From the NCBI GenBank assembly GCA_948560485.1, contig CAOXUF010000170.1, forward strand, positions 1 through 5,447: a DNA stretch of 5,447 nt. The letters are read 5' to 3'. The notes under the pieces are model-generated. The model was given only the letters and a program-made list of their open reading frames with translations, was not told where the DNA came from and did no database searches. Position numbers and translations under genes: made by a program. This DNA is from an uncultured Eubacterium sp. Its GTDB lineage: Bacteria; Bacillota_A; Clostridia; Lachnospirales; Lachnospiraceae. Each line of letters opens with the position of its first letter. The first letter of the stretch is position 1. Positions 1 through 4,876 of this stretch are shown here, one piece after another.

Positions 1-6
1 GTATGA

Positions 7-684
7 AGAAAGAAAGATGCCAGAATTGTCGCTGCAAGGAGAGATCCAGAAGACATTTTATCCGAAATCAGTAATCATTCGAACCCTGCTCTCTTTTTTA
101 TTGATGTGCAGCTAAAAGGTTACAGCATTGATGGGTTTGAACTGGCAAAACGGCTAAAAAAGCAGAATAATGAACATAGCATTGTCTTCCTGACTTCAAA
201 TGATAAACTGGCTTATAAAGTATTTGAGTATGAGCTGGATGCGTTGGACTATATCATCAAAAAGCCCCAATACTTTTGCAATAATGCCGAAAATTCAGAG
301 CTATCGAAACGATTAGATAATATTTTTGAAAAATTACATAACATTGATCTACAAAAGCACAAAAAATCTATTACGATTTCTAATGGGAGTATCCTGACAA
401 AACTTTTTTTAGACGATATCATTTATATACAGGCAGTCAAAAGAATACACCTGGTGGAAATCTATTCATATAACCGTGTAATTGCCTGCAGACAGTCTTT
501 AAAAAGCATATTTGAATTATTAACAGACCGGTATATATATGTGAATAAATCCTGCATAGTAAATATGGATAAGGCAAACTCATTGGATAAGCAAAACAGA
601 TATTTGTATCTGGACGGTGAGTTTCAAGTTGAAATATCTTACCGTGAATTAAAAAATGTAGAGAAAGTGTTAAATAATCTCTAG
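7..684 (+). CDS. LytTR-family response regulator, AgrA/ComE-like (5' partial)
   Basis: This is a cytoplasmic DNA-binding response regulator, cut off at the left edge. The visible frame starts inside the receiver domain. The likely phospho-acceptor Asp is codon 103-105, in the hydrophobic strand LFFIDVQL. The conserved Thr/Ser follows at 193-198 (FLTS) and the conserved Lys with Pro at 259-267 (IIKKP). From about 364 to the stop is a LytTR DNA-binding domain, including IIYIQAV, ACRQSLKSI and the typical YVNKSCIVNMD. About 40 N-terminal residues, including the acidic pocket, are missing. The GTG at 106 is the Val after the phospho-acceptor Asp and is not a start. In this frame a TGA lies at 4-6; frame 2 reads YEERK over 2-16, so a one-base shift near 11-16 is likely, either a contig-end error or a real lesion. 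It precedes the histidine kinase at 776, its probable partner. Family assignment is confident; the target is unknown. Confidence 0.87.
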   Translation, partial: RKKDARIVAARRDPEDILSEISNHSNPALFFIDVQLKGYSIDGFELAKRLKKQNNEHSIVFLTSNDKLAYKVFEYELDALDYIIKKPQYFCNNAENSELSKRLDNIFEKLHNIDLQKHKKSITISNGSILTKLFLDDIIYIQAVKRIHLVEIYSYNRVIACRQSLKSIFELLTDRYIYVNKSCIVNMDKANSLDKQNRYLYLDGEFQVEISYRELKNVEKVLNNL

Positions 685-753
685 AGCATGTTTGAAAATT
701 GCTTTCTGCAGACTGTGACGGCATCTTGCAGAAAGCAATTTTCAAACACACTC
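684..753. repeat. Large perfect inverted repeat between regulator and kinase genes
   Basis: Arms of 22 bases at 689-710 and 727-748 are exact reverse complements (the left arm begins TGTTTGAAAATTGC). They enclose a 16-base loop at 711-726. After a 2x2 mismatch (CA opposite CA) the stem continues with GAG 684-686 pairing CTC 751-753, so the base touches the regulator's TAG stop. No T run follows on either strand, so it is not a classical intrinsic terminator. It looks like a palindromic repeat of the REP/MITE kind, possibly acting as a transcript-processing or attenuation hairpin within the two-component operon. The repeat-family assignment is inference. Confidence 0.75.
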
Positions 754-775
754 TGGCAATACGGACGGTGAAAAA

Positions 776-2086
776 GTGAAGATATTGTACAGTATAATAG
801 GGGCTATATGTGTAGTTACATCTTCTTGTGGATTGTTAACAAGCGAAATAAAGATCTGGCAATATATCATTTTAACAATGTATGTAACTCTTATGGGACT
901 TTGGGGATTGTCTTATGGCCAGATCATAGGTGTTGCTATGTTTCTGGGCTTACTAATTATCCTGTTACTAATGGTGAAAGAAAATCGGATCGAAAATCTG
1001 TGTCTGGCTTGTACAGGCTACATGTTTAATCTTATTTTCAATAATGTTTTTTTGTTGATCGGCTCAGCCATGTTGGGAATATCAGTGGACAGAATGGAAA
1101 AAGACTACTATCTGGCTACTTCCATCATATATTGTTTTATATTATTAGTAACCATATTGGGAATCAGAAGATTCTTGTATCAGAGACTTAATCTGCTGTA
1201 TTATATCGAAGGAATCCCCTATACGATACGAAATGGATTGTTCATCAATTTATTAATGTACATCATTATTTTTTTGTTTAACATATTCTGGGGGCAGAAA
1301 GTTGGATATAGCGCTTCAGCTCTGCGCTTTAATTGTATTCTCTTTTTTATATGCATGCTTATTAGCAATCAGCTGATTGTTGCCTGTGCTAAATACGTAA
1401 AGTCAGAAGAGATTAAGAGCGCGGAAAAAGACAAACAGCACTTAATGGAAAACTATATCGTTTGCCTGGAAAATATGGTAGAAGAGACAAAAACGTTTAG
1501 ACATGATTATAAAAATACTTTATCTACAATGGCAGGCTTTATACATGAAAACCAGCTAAAGGAATTAAAAGATTTCTTTTATATGCAGCTCCAAAGGCCT
1601 GCATATACCAAACTTGACGAGATACAGGCCTGGGAATATTTAAAAAATATTCAATCAATGGAGTTAAAGGGGCTGATGTTTGAAAAGCTACTGTTTGCTA
1701 TAAACAAAGGCATTCATGTAAAGGTAGAAATAGCAGAACATTTTGATGTACAATACGATGGATTAAAAGATTTAATAAGCATTTTGGGTATTTTTATTGA
1801 TAATGCAATCGAAGCAGCCGAAAAGCAGCAGGGGCTAATCCGAATTATTTTAGCACAATCAAGTGAACATATTATGTTCCAGATTATGAACAGCTATGAT
1901 AAAAAGCCAGATATTTCTAAAATCTTTGAAAAAGGTTATTCTACGAAAGGAGCCGGTCGTGGCTTAGGATTATATGAGGCCCGAATATTACTGCAAAAAT
2001 ATACCGACATAGTTCATGAATGTAATTGTAAAGACGGATGGTTTACGCAACAGTTGCAGATAACAAAAATAACTTCACAAACATAA
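776..2086 (+). CDS. Sensor histidine kinase, AgrC-like GHKL family
   Basis: This 436-residue membrane sensor kinase probably phosphorylates the LytTR regulator upstream. Residues 1-205 are strongly hydrophobic, with about six or seven membrane segments (around 4-21, 27-45, 48-67, 76-100, 113-130, 155-172 and 183-204), as in AgrC-type peptide receptors. A coiled segment (about 208-240) leads to the phospho-acceptor motif FRHDYKN, with His243. The ATPase part has the N-box (IFIDNAIEAAE, Asn343), an F-box-like FEKGYSTKG at 384-392, and the G-box GRGLGL at 394-399. GTG at 776 is chosen because it keeps the first membrane segment; the upstream GGACGG at 763-768 is a weak ribosome binding site. The next in-frame ATG would remove the first membrane segment. 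No promoter is evident in the 91-base gap, so it probably shares the regulator's transcript. The ligand is unknown: no AgrD-like peptide or AgrB gene is in the window. Confidence 0.9.
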   Translation: MKILYSIIGAICVVTSSCGLLTSEIKIWQYIILTMYVTLMGLWGLSYGQIIGVAMFLGLLIILLLMVKENRIENLCLACTGYMFNLIFNNVFLLIGSAMLGISVDRMEKDYYLATSIIYCFILLVTILGIRRFLYQRLNLLYYIEGIPYTIRNGLFINLLMYIIIFLFNIFWGQKVGYSASALRFNCILFFICMLISNQLIVACAKYVKSEEIKSAEKDKQHLMENYIVCLENMVEETKTFRHDYKNTLSTMAGFIHENQLKELKDFFYMQLQRPAYTKLDEIQAWEYLKNIQSMELKGLMFEKLLFAINKGIHVKVEIAEHFDVQYDGLKDLISILGIFIDNAIEAAEKQQGLIRIILAQSSEHIMFQIMNSYDKKPDISKIFEKGYSTKGAGRGLGLYEARILLQKYTDIVHECNCKDGWFTQQLQITKITSQT

Positions 2087-2098
2087 TCCAAACAGACG

Positions 2099-2127
2099 GT
2101 TTCATGAAAAATAAAATTAATTATACT
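2099..2127 (+). promoter_or_regulatory. Weak candidate promoter for the GNAT gene
   Basis: A good -10 hexamer TATACT lies at 2122-2127. A poor -35 match, GTTTCA (3 of 6 to TTGACA), lies at 2099-2104 with a 17-base spacer. The surroundings are AT-rich and begin just after the kinase stop at 2086. It would let the acetyltransferase be transcribed separately from the two-component operon. The -35 match is weak enough that this may be chance. Confidence 0.3.
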
Positions 2128-2184
2128 GCACGGCAGATTTCATCGGCCATGAGTATAACCGTAAACAAATACACTAATATATAT

Positions 2185-2192
2185 AAGGAGGG
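2185..2192 (+). promoter_or_regulatory. Strong ribosome binding site fixing the GNAT start
   Basis: AAGGAGGG lies 7 bases before the ATG at 2200. The frame stays open upstream as far as 2038, inside the kinase gene, with other ATGs at 2104 and 2149. None of those has a comparable Shine-Dalgarno sequence, so this site decides the start. Confidence 0.85.
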
Positions 2193-2199
2193 CACTGTA

Positions 2200-2712
2200 A
2201 TGGGCAAAATTACATACCGTAATCCGGTAGTGAAGGACGCAGAGAGAATCGTAGAGTTTTACAATTATGTAGGAAGGGAGACCAGTTTTCTAAGCTTTGA
2301 GAAGGATGAGTATCCTCTGGGCGTAAAAGAGCAGGCGGAGGACATTAAGGGACTCGAAGGCAATGTGAATAACACGATGCTTCTTGCACTTGACGGGGAA
2401 GAGATTGCAGGCATTGCGACCATTAATTCCAGCCATAAGATTAAATCCCGCCATGAGGGCGAGTTGGGGATTGTCGTGGCAAAAAAATATCAGGGGCAGG
2501 GAATCGGGAGCACTTTAATTCAGATGCTGATTGACTGGTGTAAAGGAAATGGCGTAACAACAAGAATCCGTCTGGACACAAGAACAGATAATACAATGGC
2601 GGTTTCTTTATATCTGAAGTTCGGCTTTATCGTGGAAGGATGCTGCAAAAACCAGACATTTCTCAACGGCAGATACTATGACCTTTATATTATGGGAATG
2701 ATGATAAAATAA
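2200..2712 (+). CDS. GNAT-family N-acetyltransferase
   Basis: This 170-residue cytoplasmic acetyltransferase would transfer acetyl from acetyl-CoA to an amine on an unidentified substrate. It is a single GNAT domain of normal family length. The N-terminal region is RNPVVKDAERIVEFYN. A central strand pair around 62-75 (LALDGEEIAGIATI) is followed by ELGIVV at 88-93. The acetyl-CoA pyrophosphate loop, consensus Q/R-x-x-G-x-G/A, reads QGQGIG at residues 98-103. The C-terminal motif B region is NTMAVSLYLKFGF at 131-143, then a terminal strand YYDLYIMG. The start rests on AAGGAGGG at 2185-2192. It lies 113 bases after the kinase, on the same strand. Sample lines are about 47-48% GC against 23-32% in the kinase, suggesting a different origin. 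The substrate (ribosomal protein, antibiotic, polyamine or small metabolite) cannot be told from sequence. Confidence 0.92.
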   Translation: MGKITYRNPVVKDAERIVEFYNYVGRETSFLSFEKDEYPLGVKEQAEDIKGLEGNVNNTMLLALDGEEIAGIATINSSHKIKSRHEGELGIVVAKKYQGQGIGSTLIQMLIDWCKGNGVTTRIRLDTRTDNTMAVSLYLKFGFIVEGCCKNQTFLNGRYYDLYIMGMMIK

Positions 2713-2751
2713 GGTAGGTGTTCCTTCCCTCATTTCCATCAATACTGCAAT

Positions 2752-2786
2752 TTGACCACTACTTGTACAAGTCAAGCAGTGGTCAA
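2752..2786. repeat. Palindrome between convergent genes
   Basis: Arms TTGACCACT at 2752-2760 and AGTGGTCAA at 2778-2786 are exact reverse complements. Inside, after an A/C mismatch, CTTG 2762-2765 pairs CAAG 2773-2776. An overlapping perfect 12-base palindrome, ACTTGTACAAGT, sits at 2761-2772. The element lies between the GNAT gene (ends 2712) and the PIN gene (ends 2837 on the other strand). That position fits a bidirectional terminator, but neither side carries a T run, so a protein-binding or recombination site is an alternative. Nothing else is recognisable in 2713-2836. Confidence 0.65.
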
Positions 2787-2836
2787 GCCATCCCATCCTA
2801 TTTTCTGTACTATATTTCTACGCGCTCCTTAACGCA

Positions 2837-3493
2837 TCATAACAACCTGCTCAATGTCGCAAGCTTCAATTTAATATTTATATTATTTTCAGCAGCAAGT
2901 TTCTTTATCCACACTATATCTTCATCTCTGTATGGATCCTTAAAGAATCTTTTAACAAACTTTATCACCTGGCTCTTAAAAGACCAATTAAGATTCGACG
3001 ATGTATTAATTGAATTAAAATCTTTCAAAGTTTGATTTTCGTCTACGGTGCCAATCAAGTATCTAAGGATTAAAACATCCGCAAAGGTAAATGGCATAAT
3101 ATCATCTTCAAACTGCAACAATGACATATATGGTCCGCCTTGCTTCGTATCATTTGTCACTAATGAATATGCGCCCAGTGTCTGAGCTAATGATATCGCA
3201 TATACTTCGCCCAGATCACCTGTTCCATACAAATTTCTATTCTCACTTACATTATGCTCAAAAATCTTATATACCTGCAAGTTCCTTAGCCTTTGATTCG
3301 TATATAATTCCATCTTCCCATCAGCGATGTCTGCATCAACTTGATTGAGCACATCCTGACCATGATTTTCCAATTCAACATTACGAATCTGCTCATAAAT
3401 AAATACACCTTCATCAAAGAATGCAAACAAGATATCCTGTAGACCAGCCTTATAAAAATGGATTATTACATTTGTATCTAAAGAGGCTCTCAA
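2837..3493 (-). CDS. PIN-domain protein, putative RNase or toxin
   Basis: This 218-residue protein has an N-terminal PIN nuclease domain, a Mg-dependent RNase fold typical of VapC-type toxins and related enzymes. The expected acidic residues are present: Asp6 in SLDTNVIIHF, a Glu at about 40 (VELENHG), Asp93 in GTGDLGEVYAIS and Asp115 in LVTNDTKQGG. It should therefore be catalytically intact. Residues from about 135 to 218 form a C-terminal extension with no domain I recognise; it is lysine-rich (VIKFVKRFFKDPYRDED) and makes the protein longer than common VapC toxins of about 130-150 residues. The start is TTG at 3493, overlapping the metallopeptidase stop as TTGA, with AGGAGGT 8 bases upstream. 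It is the last gene of the XRE-ImmA-PIN operon and is probably translationally coupled. The domain call is confident; the toxin or defence role is inference. Confidence 0.87.
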   Translation of the reverse strand: MRASLDTNVIIHFYKAGLQDILFAFFDEGVFIYEQIRNVELENHGQDVLNQVDADIADGKMELYTNQRLRNLQVYKIFEHNVSENRNLYGTGDLGEVYAISLAQTLGAYSLVTNDTKQGGPYMSLLQFEDDIMPFTFADVLILRYLIGTVDENQTLKDFNSINTSSNLNWSFKSQVIKFVKRFFKDPYRDEDIVWIKKLAAENNINIKLKLATLSRLL

Positions 3494-4311
3494 TCGTCCA
3501 AACCTCCTATCAAATCACCCAACTCATCATCGTCATCATCAGAACGTTCAATAAGCTTATCGCTAATATCTTCTATGCTAAGTTGATAACAAGCTAAAAC
3601 TCTTTCCAAGGTTTCCTTCGGTATCGCGTTATGGTTATAATTGTATATAACATAGTCAATGTATTCATACGGTATATCAATCCCATTACCAGGTACATTC
3701 AATCTTGCGTTTCCACCAACGCTTCGAAGCAGATTTCCAACCCTCTTCTCCGTTTTCTCATTATCAAGACGCAGTTTCTGATTTGAATCTATAACGTCCA
3801 AACTTTCCAACCGATTTAGCGCCATATCAAAACTAACGCTGAATTCTGACATGATTCGTGCAATATCCATTGCTGATAATCCTTTTTCCGGGAAATTCTG
3901 AATTTCCAGATCAAGAAATCTGCCAACATCATCCGAAGGCATCAATAAACAAGCCGCAAAATAATTTGCTTCCTGCTCTTTTATGTCTGTACTTCTTCCA
4001 TTAATAGTAACATGATCATCAATAAAAGAATCTGTGTCCGCCAAATGTAAAATAGCATGACCTATTTCGTGGGCAAGTGTAAATATTTCTCTGGATAATC
4101 TACTGCAGCTATTTGTAAAAATTACGATATCATTATCCCTTTTAACAGTAAATCCAAGATCTGCGTTCTCTCCCAAAGGATATCTCAATAACTTATATCC
4201 CAGCCTTTCGCATTCTTTAAACAGATCAATAATTCCATATCTGCTGATTTTACATTTTACTCTGAAAGAATCCGCCTTTATACGTATTTCCCGCTTTCTA
4301 CTGTCTAACAT
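3490..4311 (-). CDS. ImmA/IrrE-family zinc metallo-endopeptidase
   Basis: This 273-residue predicted cytoplasmic zinc peptidase belongs to the family (COG2856) that includes ICEBs1 ImmA, which cleaves the XRE repressor ImmR, and Deinococcus IrrE, which cleaves DdrO. The gluzincin-like signature is present: HEIGH at residues 81-85 (two His ligands and the catalytic Glu82), then EQEANYFAACLLMP at 112-125, where Glu114 is the likely third zinc ligand. The N-terminal part has the usual RYPLGENADLGFTV region before the active site. Residues about 175-273 go beyond the peptidase core and end in a very acidic stretch (SDDDDDELGDL). ATG at 4311 is supported by GAAGGGGG, 7 bases upstream. It starts 15 bases after the XRE gene and its stop overlaps the PIN start. 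The XRE protein next door is the likely substrate, by analogy. Confidence 0.92.
   Translation of the reverse strand: MLDSRKREIRIKADSFRVKCKISRYGIIDLFKECERLGYKLLRYPLGENADLGFTVKRDNDIVIFTNSCSRLSREIFTLAHEIGHAILHLADTDSFIDDHVTINGRSTDIKEQEANYFAACLLMPSDDVGRFLDLEIQNFPEKGLSAMDIARIMSEFSVSFDMALNRLESLDVIDSNQKLRLDNEKTEKRVGNLLRSVGGNARLNVPGNGIDIPYEYIDYVIYNYNHNAIPKETLERVLACYQLSIEDISDKLIERSDDDDDELGDLIGGLDD
3502..3508 (-). promoter_or_regulatory. Ribosome binding site inside the ImmA gene that sets the PIN TTG start
   Basis: Read on the minus strand, AGGAGGT lies 8 bases before the TTG at 3493, inside the last codons of the metallopeptidase gene. There is no ATG near the PIN N-terminus before the catalytic Asp6, so this near-perfect Shine-Dalgarno sequence supports TTG initiation in the 4-base overlap. 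Confidence 0.8.
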
Positions 4312-4326
4312 TCACGAACCCCCTTC

Positions 4327-4659
4327 TTAAAACATATCCCTGTGCCGAAGCTTCTCGCACATATGCTTATTTGCATAGAACAAATCGAGCATATCAAATA
4401 TCTTTTTAGAAGATCCGCTTTCCTCTCCAATTCTATATGCAACTGCAGGAGCTTCATCCAACACTCTTGTTATATCCCCTACTGTAACGTCCAAAACTTC
4501 CGCAACTTTAGAAAGAATATCCAATGTAATGCTATTAACTCCATTCTCAATTCTTGCATATTTCTGTCTGCTAATGCCAATTTTATCAGCAATCTGCTCT
4601 TGAGTGAAATTTTTTGCACTTCTTAATGCCTTAATGCGGCTTCCTAACATTTCATTCAT
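4327..4659 (-). CDS. XRE-family transcriptional regulator, ImmR-like
   Basis: This 110-residue DNA-binding protein has an N-terminal Cro/CI-type helix-turn-helix at about residues 7-62. The core is FTQEQIADKIGISRQKYARIENG at 18-40, followed by LDILSKVAEVLDVTVGDI. Residues 63-110 are a short tail (AVAYRIGEESGSSKKIFDML, then FYANKHMCEKL), resembling ImmR-type regulators that are cut by an ImmA peptidase. ATG at 4659 is chosen because GGAGGG lies 6 bases upstream; an ATG two codons earlier (4665) touches that site. Longer upstream versions of the frame run through the promoter and are rejected. It is the first gene of the operon and the likely autorepressor of the promoter at 4688-4715. DNA-binding function is confident; autoregulation and cleavage are inferred from the neighbours. 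Confidence 0.9.
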   Translation of the reverse strand: MNEMLGSRIKALRSAKNFTQEQIADKIGISRQKYARIENGVNSITLDILSKVAEVLDVTVGDITRVLDEAPAVAYRIGEESGSSKKIFDMLDLFYANKHMCEKLRHRDMF

Positions 4660-4687
4660 GATCATCCCTCCATTTCTGCGTACTATT

Positions 4688-4715
4688 ATTCTATCATAAA
4701 AATGAGCAAAGTCAA
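4688..4715 (-). promoter_or_regulatory. Sigma-A-type promoter of the XRE-ImmA-PIN operon
   Basis: Read on the minus strand, TTGACT (4715-4710) and TAGAAT (4693-4688) are separated by 16 bases. Transcription would start near 4681, giving a leader of about 22 bases that contains the GGAGGG site before ATG 4659. A small dyad, TCAT-AAAA-ATGA (4694-4705), fills the spacer between the hexamers. It is where an XRE repressor could bind to block polymerase. Confidence 0.75.
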
Positions 4716-4721
4716 CCGGAT

Positions 4722-4741
4722 ATGTTGTATTTTCACAACAT
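4722..4741. promoter_or_regulatory. Inverted repeat upstream of the operon promoter, candidate operator
   Basis: ATGTTGT (4722-4728) and ACAACAT (4735-4741) are exact reverse complements with a 6-base gap, 6 bases upstream of the -35 hexamer. Further ATGTT copies occur nearby (4754-4758 and 4759-4763). Position and symmetry suggest a regulator site, possibly for the XRE protein. The AT-rich context means chance is not excluded. Confidence 0.45.
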
Positions 4742-4795
4742 TTCATATGTCTCATGTTATGTTTTTTAACTTTATTCACAATTTCATACTAACGG

Positions 4796-4832
4796 AAAAA
4801 AGGTCTACTGAAACTTCAACTCCAATAGACCT
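4796..4832 (-). terminator. Intrinsic terminator downstream of tadA
   Basis: Read on the minus strand, AGGTCTATTG (4832-4823) pairs with CAGTAGACCT (4810-4801), a 10-bp stem with one G-U pair and a 12-base loop. It is followed directly by a run of Ts (4802-4796). It ends tadA transcription about 45 bases after the stop codon and insulates the XRE operon, whose promoter lies just beyond. Confidence 0.85.
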
Positions 4833-4847
4833 AATTCCCCTGCTTAA

Positions 4848-4868
4848 AGACACCGGTACCGGCTGTCT
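4848..4868. repeat. Small GC-rich hairpin after tadA
   Basis: AGACA (4848-4852) pairs with TGTCT (4864-4868) around the self-complementary CCGGTACCGG (4853-4862), with one unpaired base at 4863. It lies between the tadA stop and the terminator. It may stabilise the 3' end of the mRNA; no known RNA family was recognised here. Confidence 0.45.
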
Positions 4869-4876
4869 GCACCCCT

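Noticed and set aside
106..684. GTG at 106 as the start of the response regulator
   Set aside because: This codon follows the phospho-acceptor Asp inside the receiver domain, and the frame with receiver-like sequence is open back to position 7. The gene is 5' truncated, not short.
437..751. Minus-strand open frame of 104 codons
   Set aside because: It lies opposite the response regulator and runs through the hairpin repeat, with no domain or ribosome site; an antisense shadow.
2038..2199. In-frame upstream extension of the GNAT gene (ATGs at 2104 and 2149, open back to 2038)
   Set aside because: It overlaps the kinase, has no ribosome site and does not resemble a GNAT N-terminus, whereas ATG 2200 has AAGGAGGG at ideal spacing.
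2718..3035. Plus-strand open frame of 105 codons after GNAT
   Set aside because: It crosses the palindrome and lies opposite the PIN gene C-terminus; no recognisable domain and no good ribosome site.
4660..4779. Longer XRE protein starting at 4779
   Set aside because: The extra 40 codons run through the promoter and inverted repeats, and the standard XRE N-terminus begins at MNEMLGSRIKALR with its own GGAGGG site.
4741..4795. Second, upstream promoter for the XRE operon (TTGTGA, 16 bases, TAACAT on the minus strand)
   Set aside because: Both hexamers match consensus poorly and lie in a very AT-rich stretch; the promoter at 4688-4715 is much better.
4780..4876. SRP RNA (ffs) expected after tadA in Firmicutes
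   Set aside because: The conserved GGAAGCAGC-type tetraloop region was not found on either strand; only a small hairpin and the intrinsic terminator are present.
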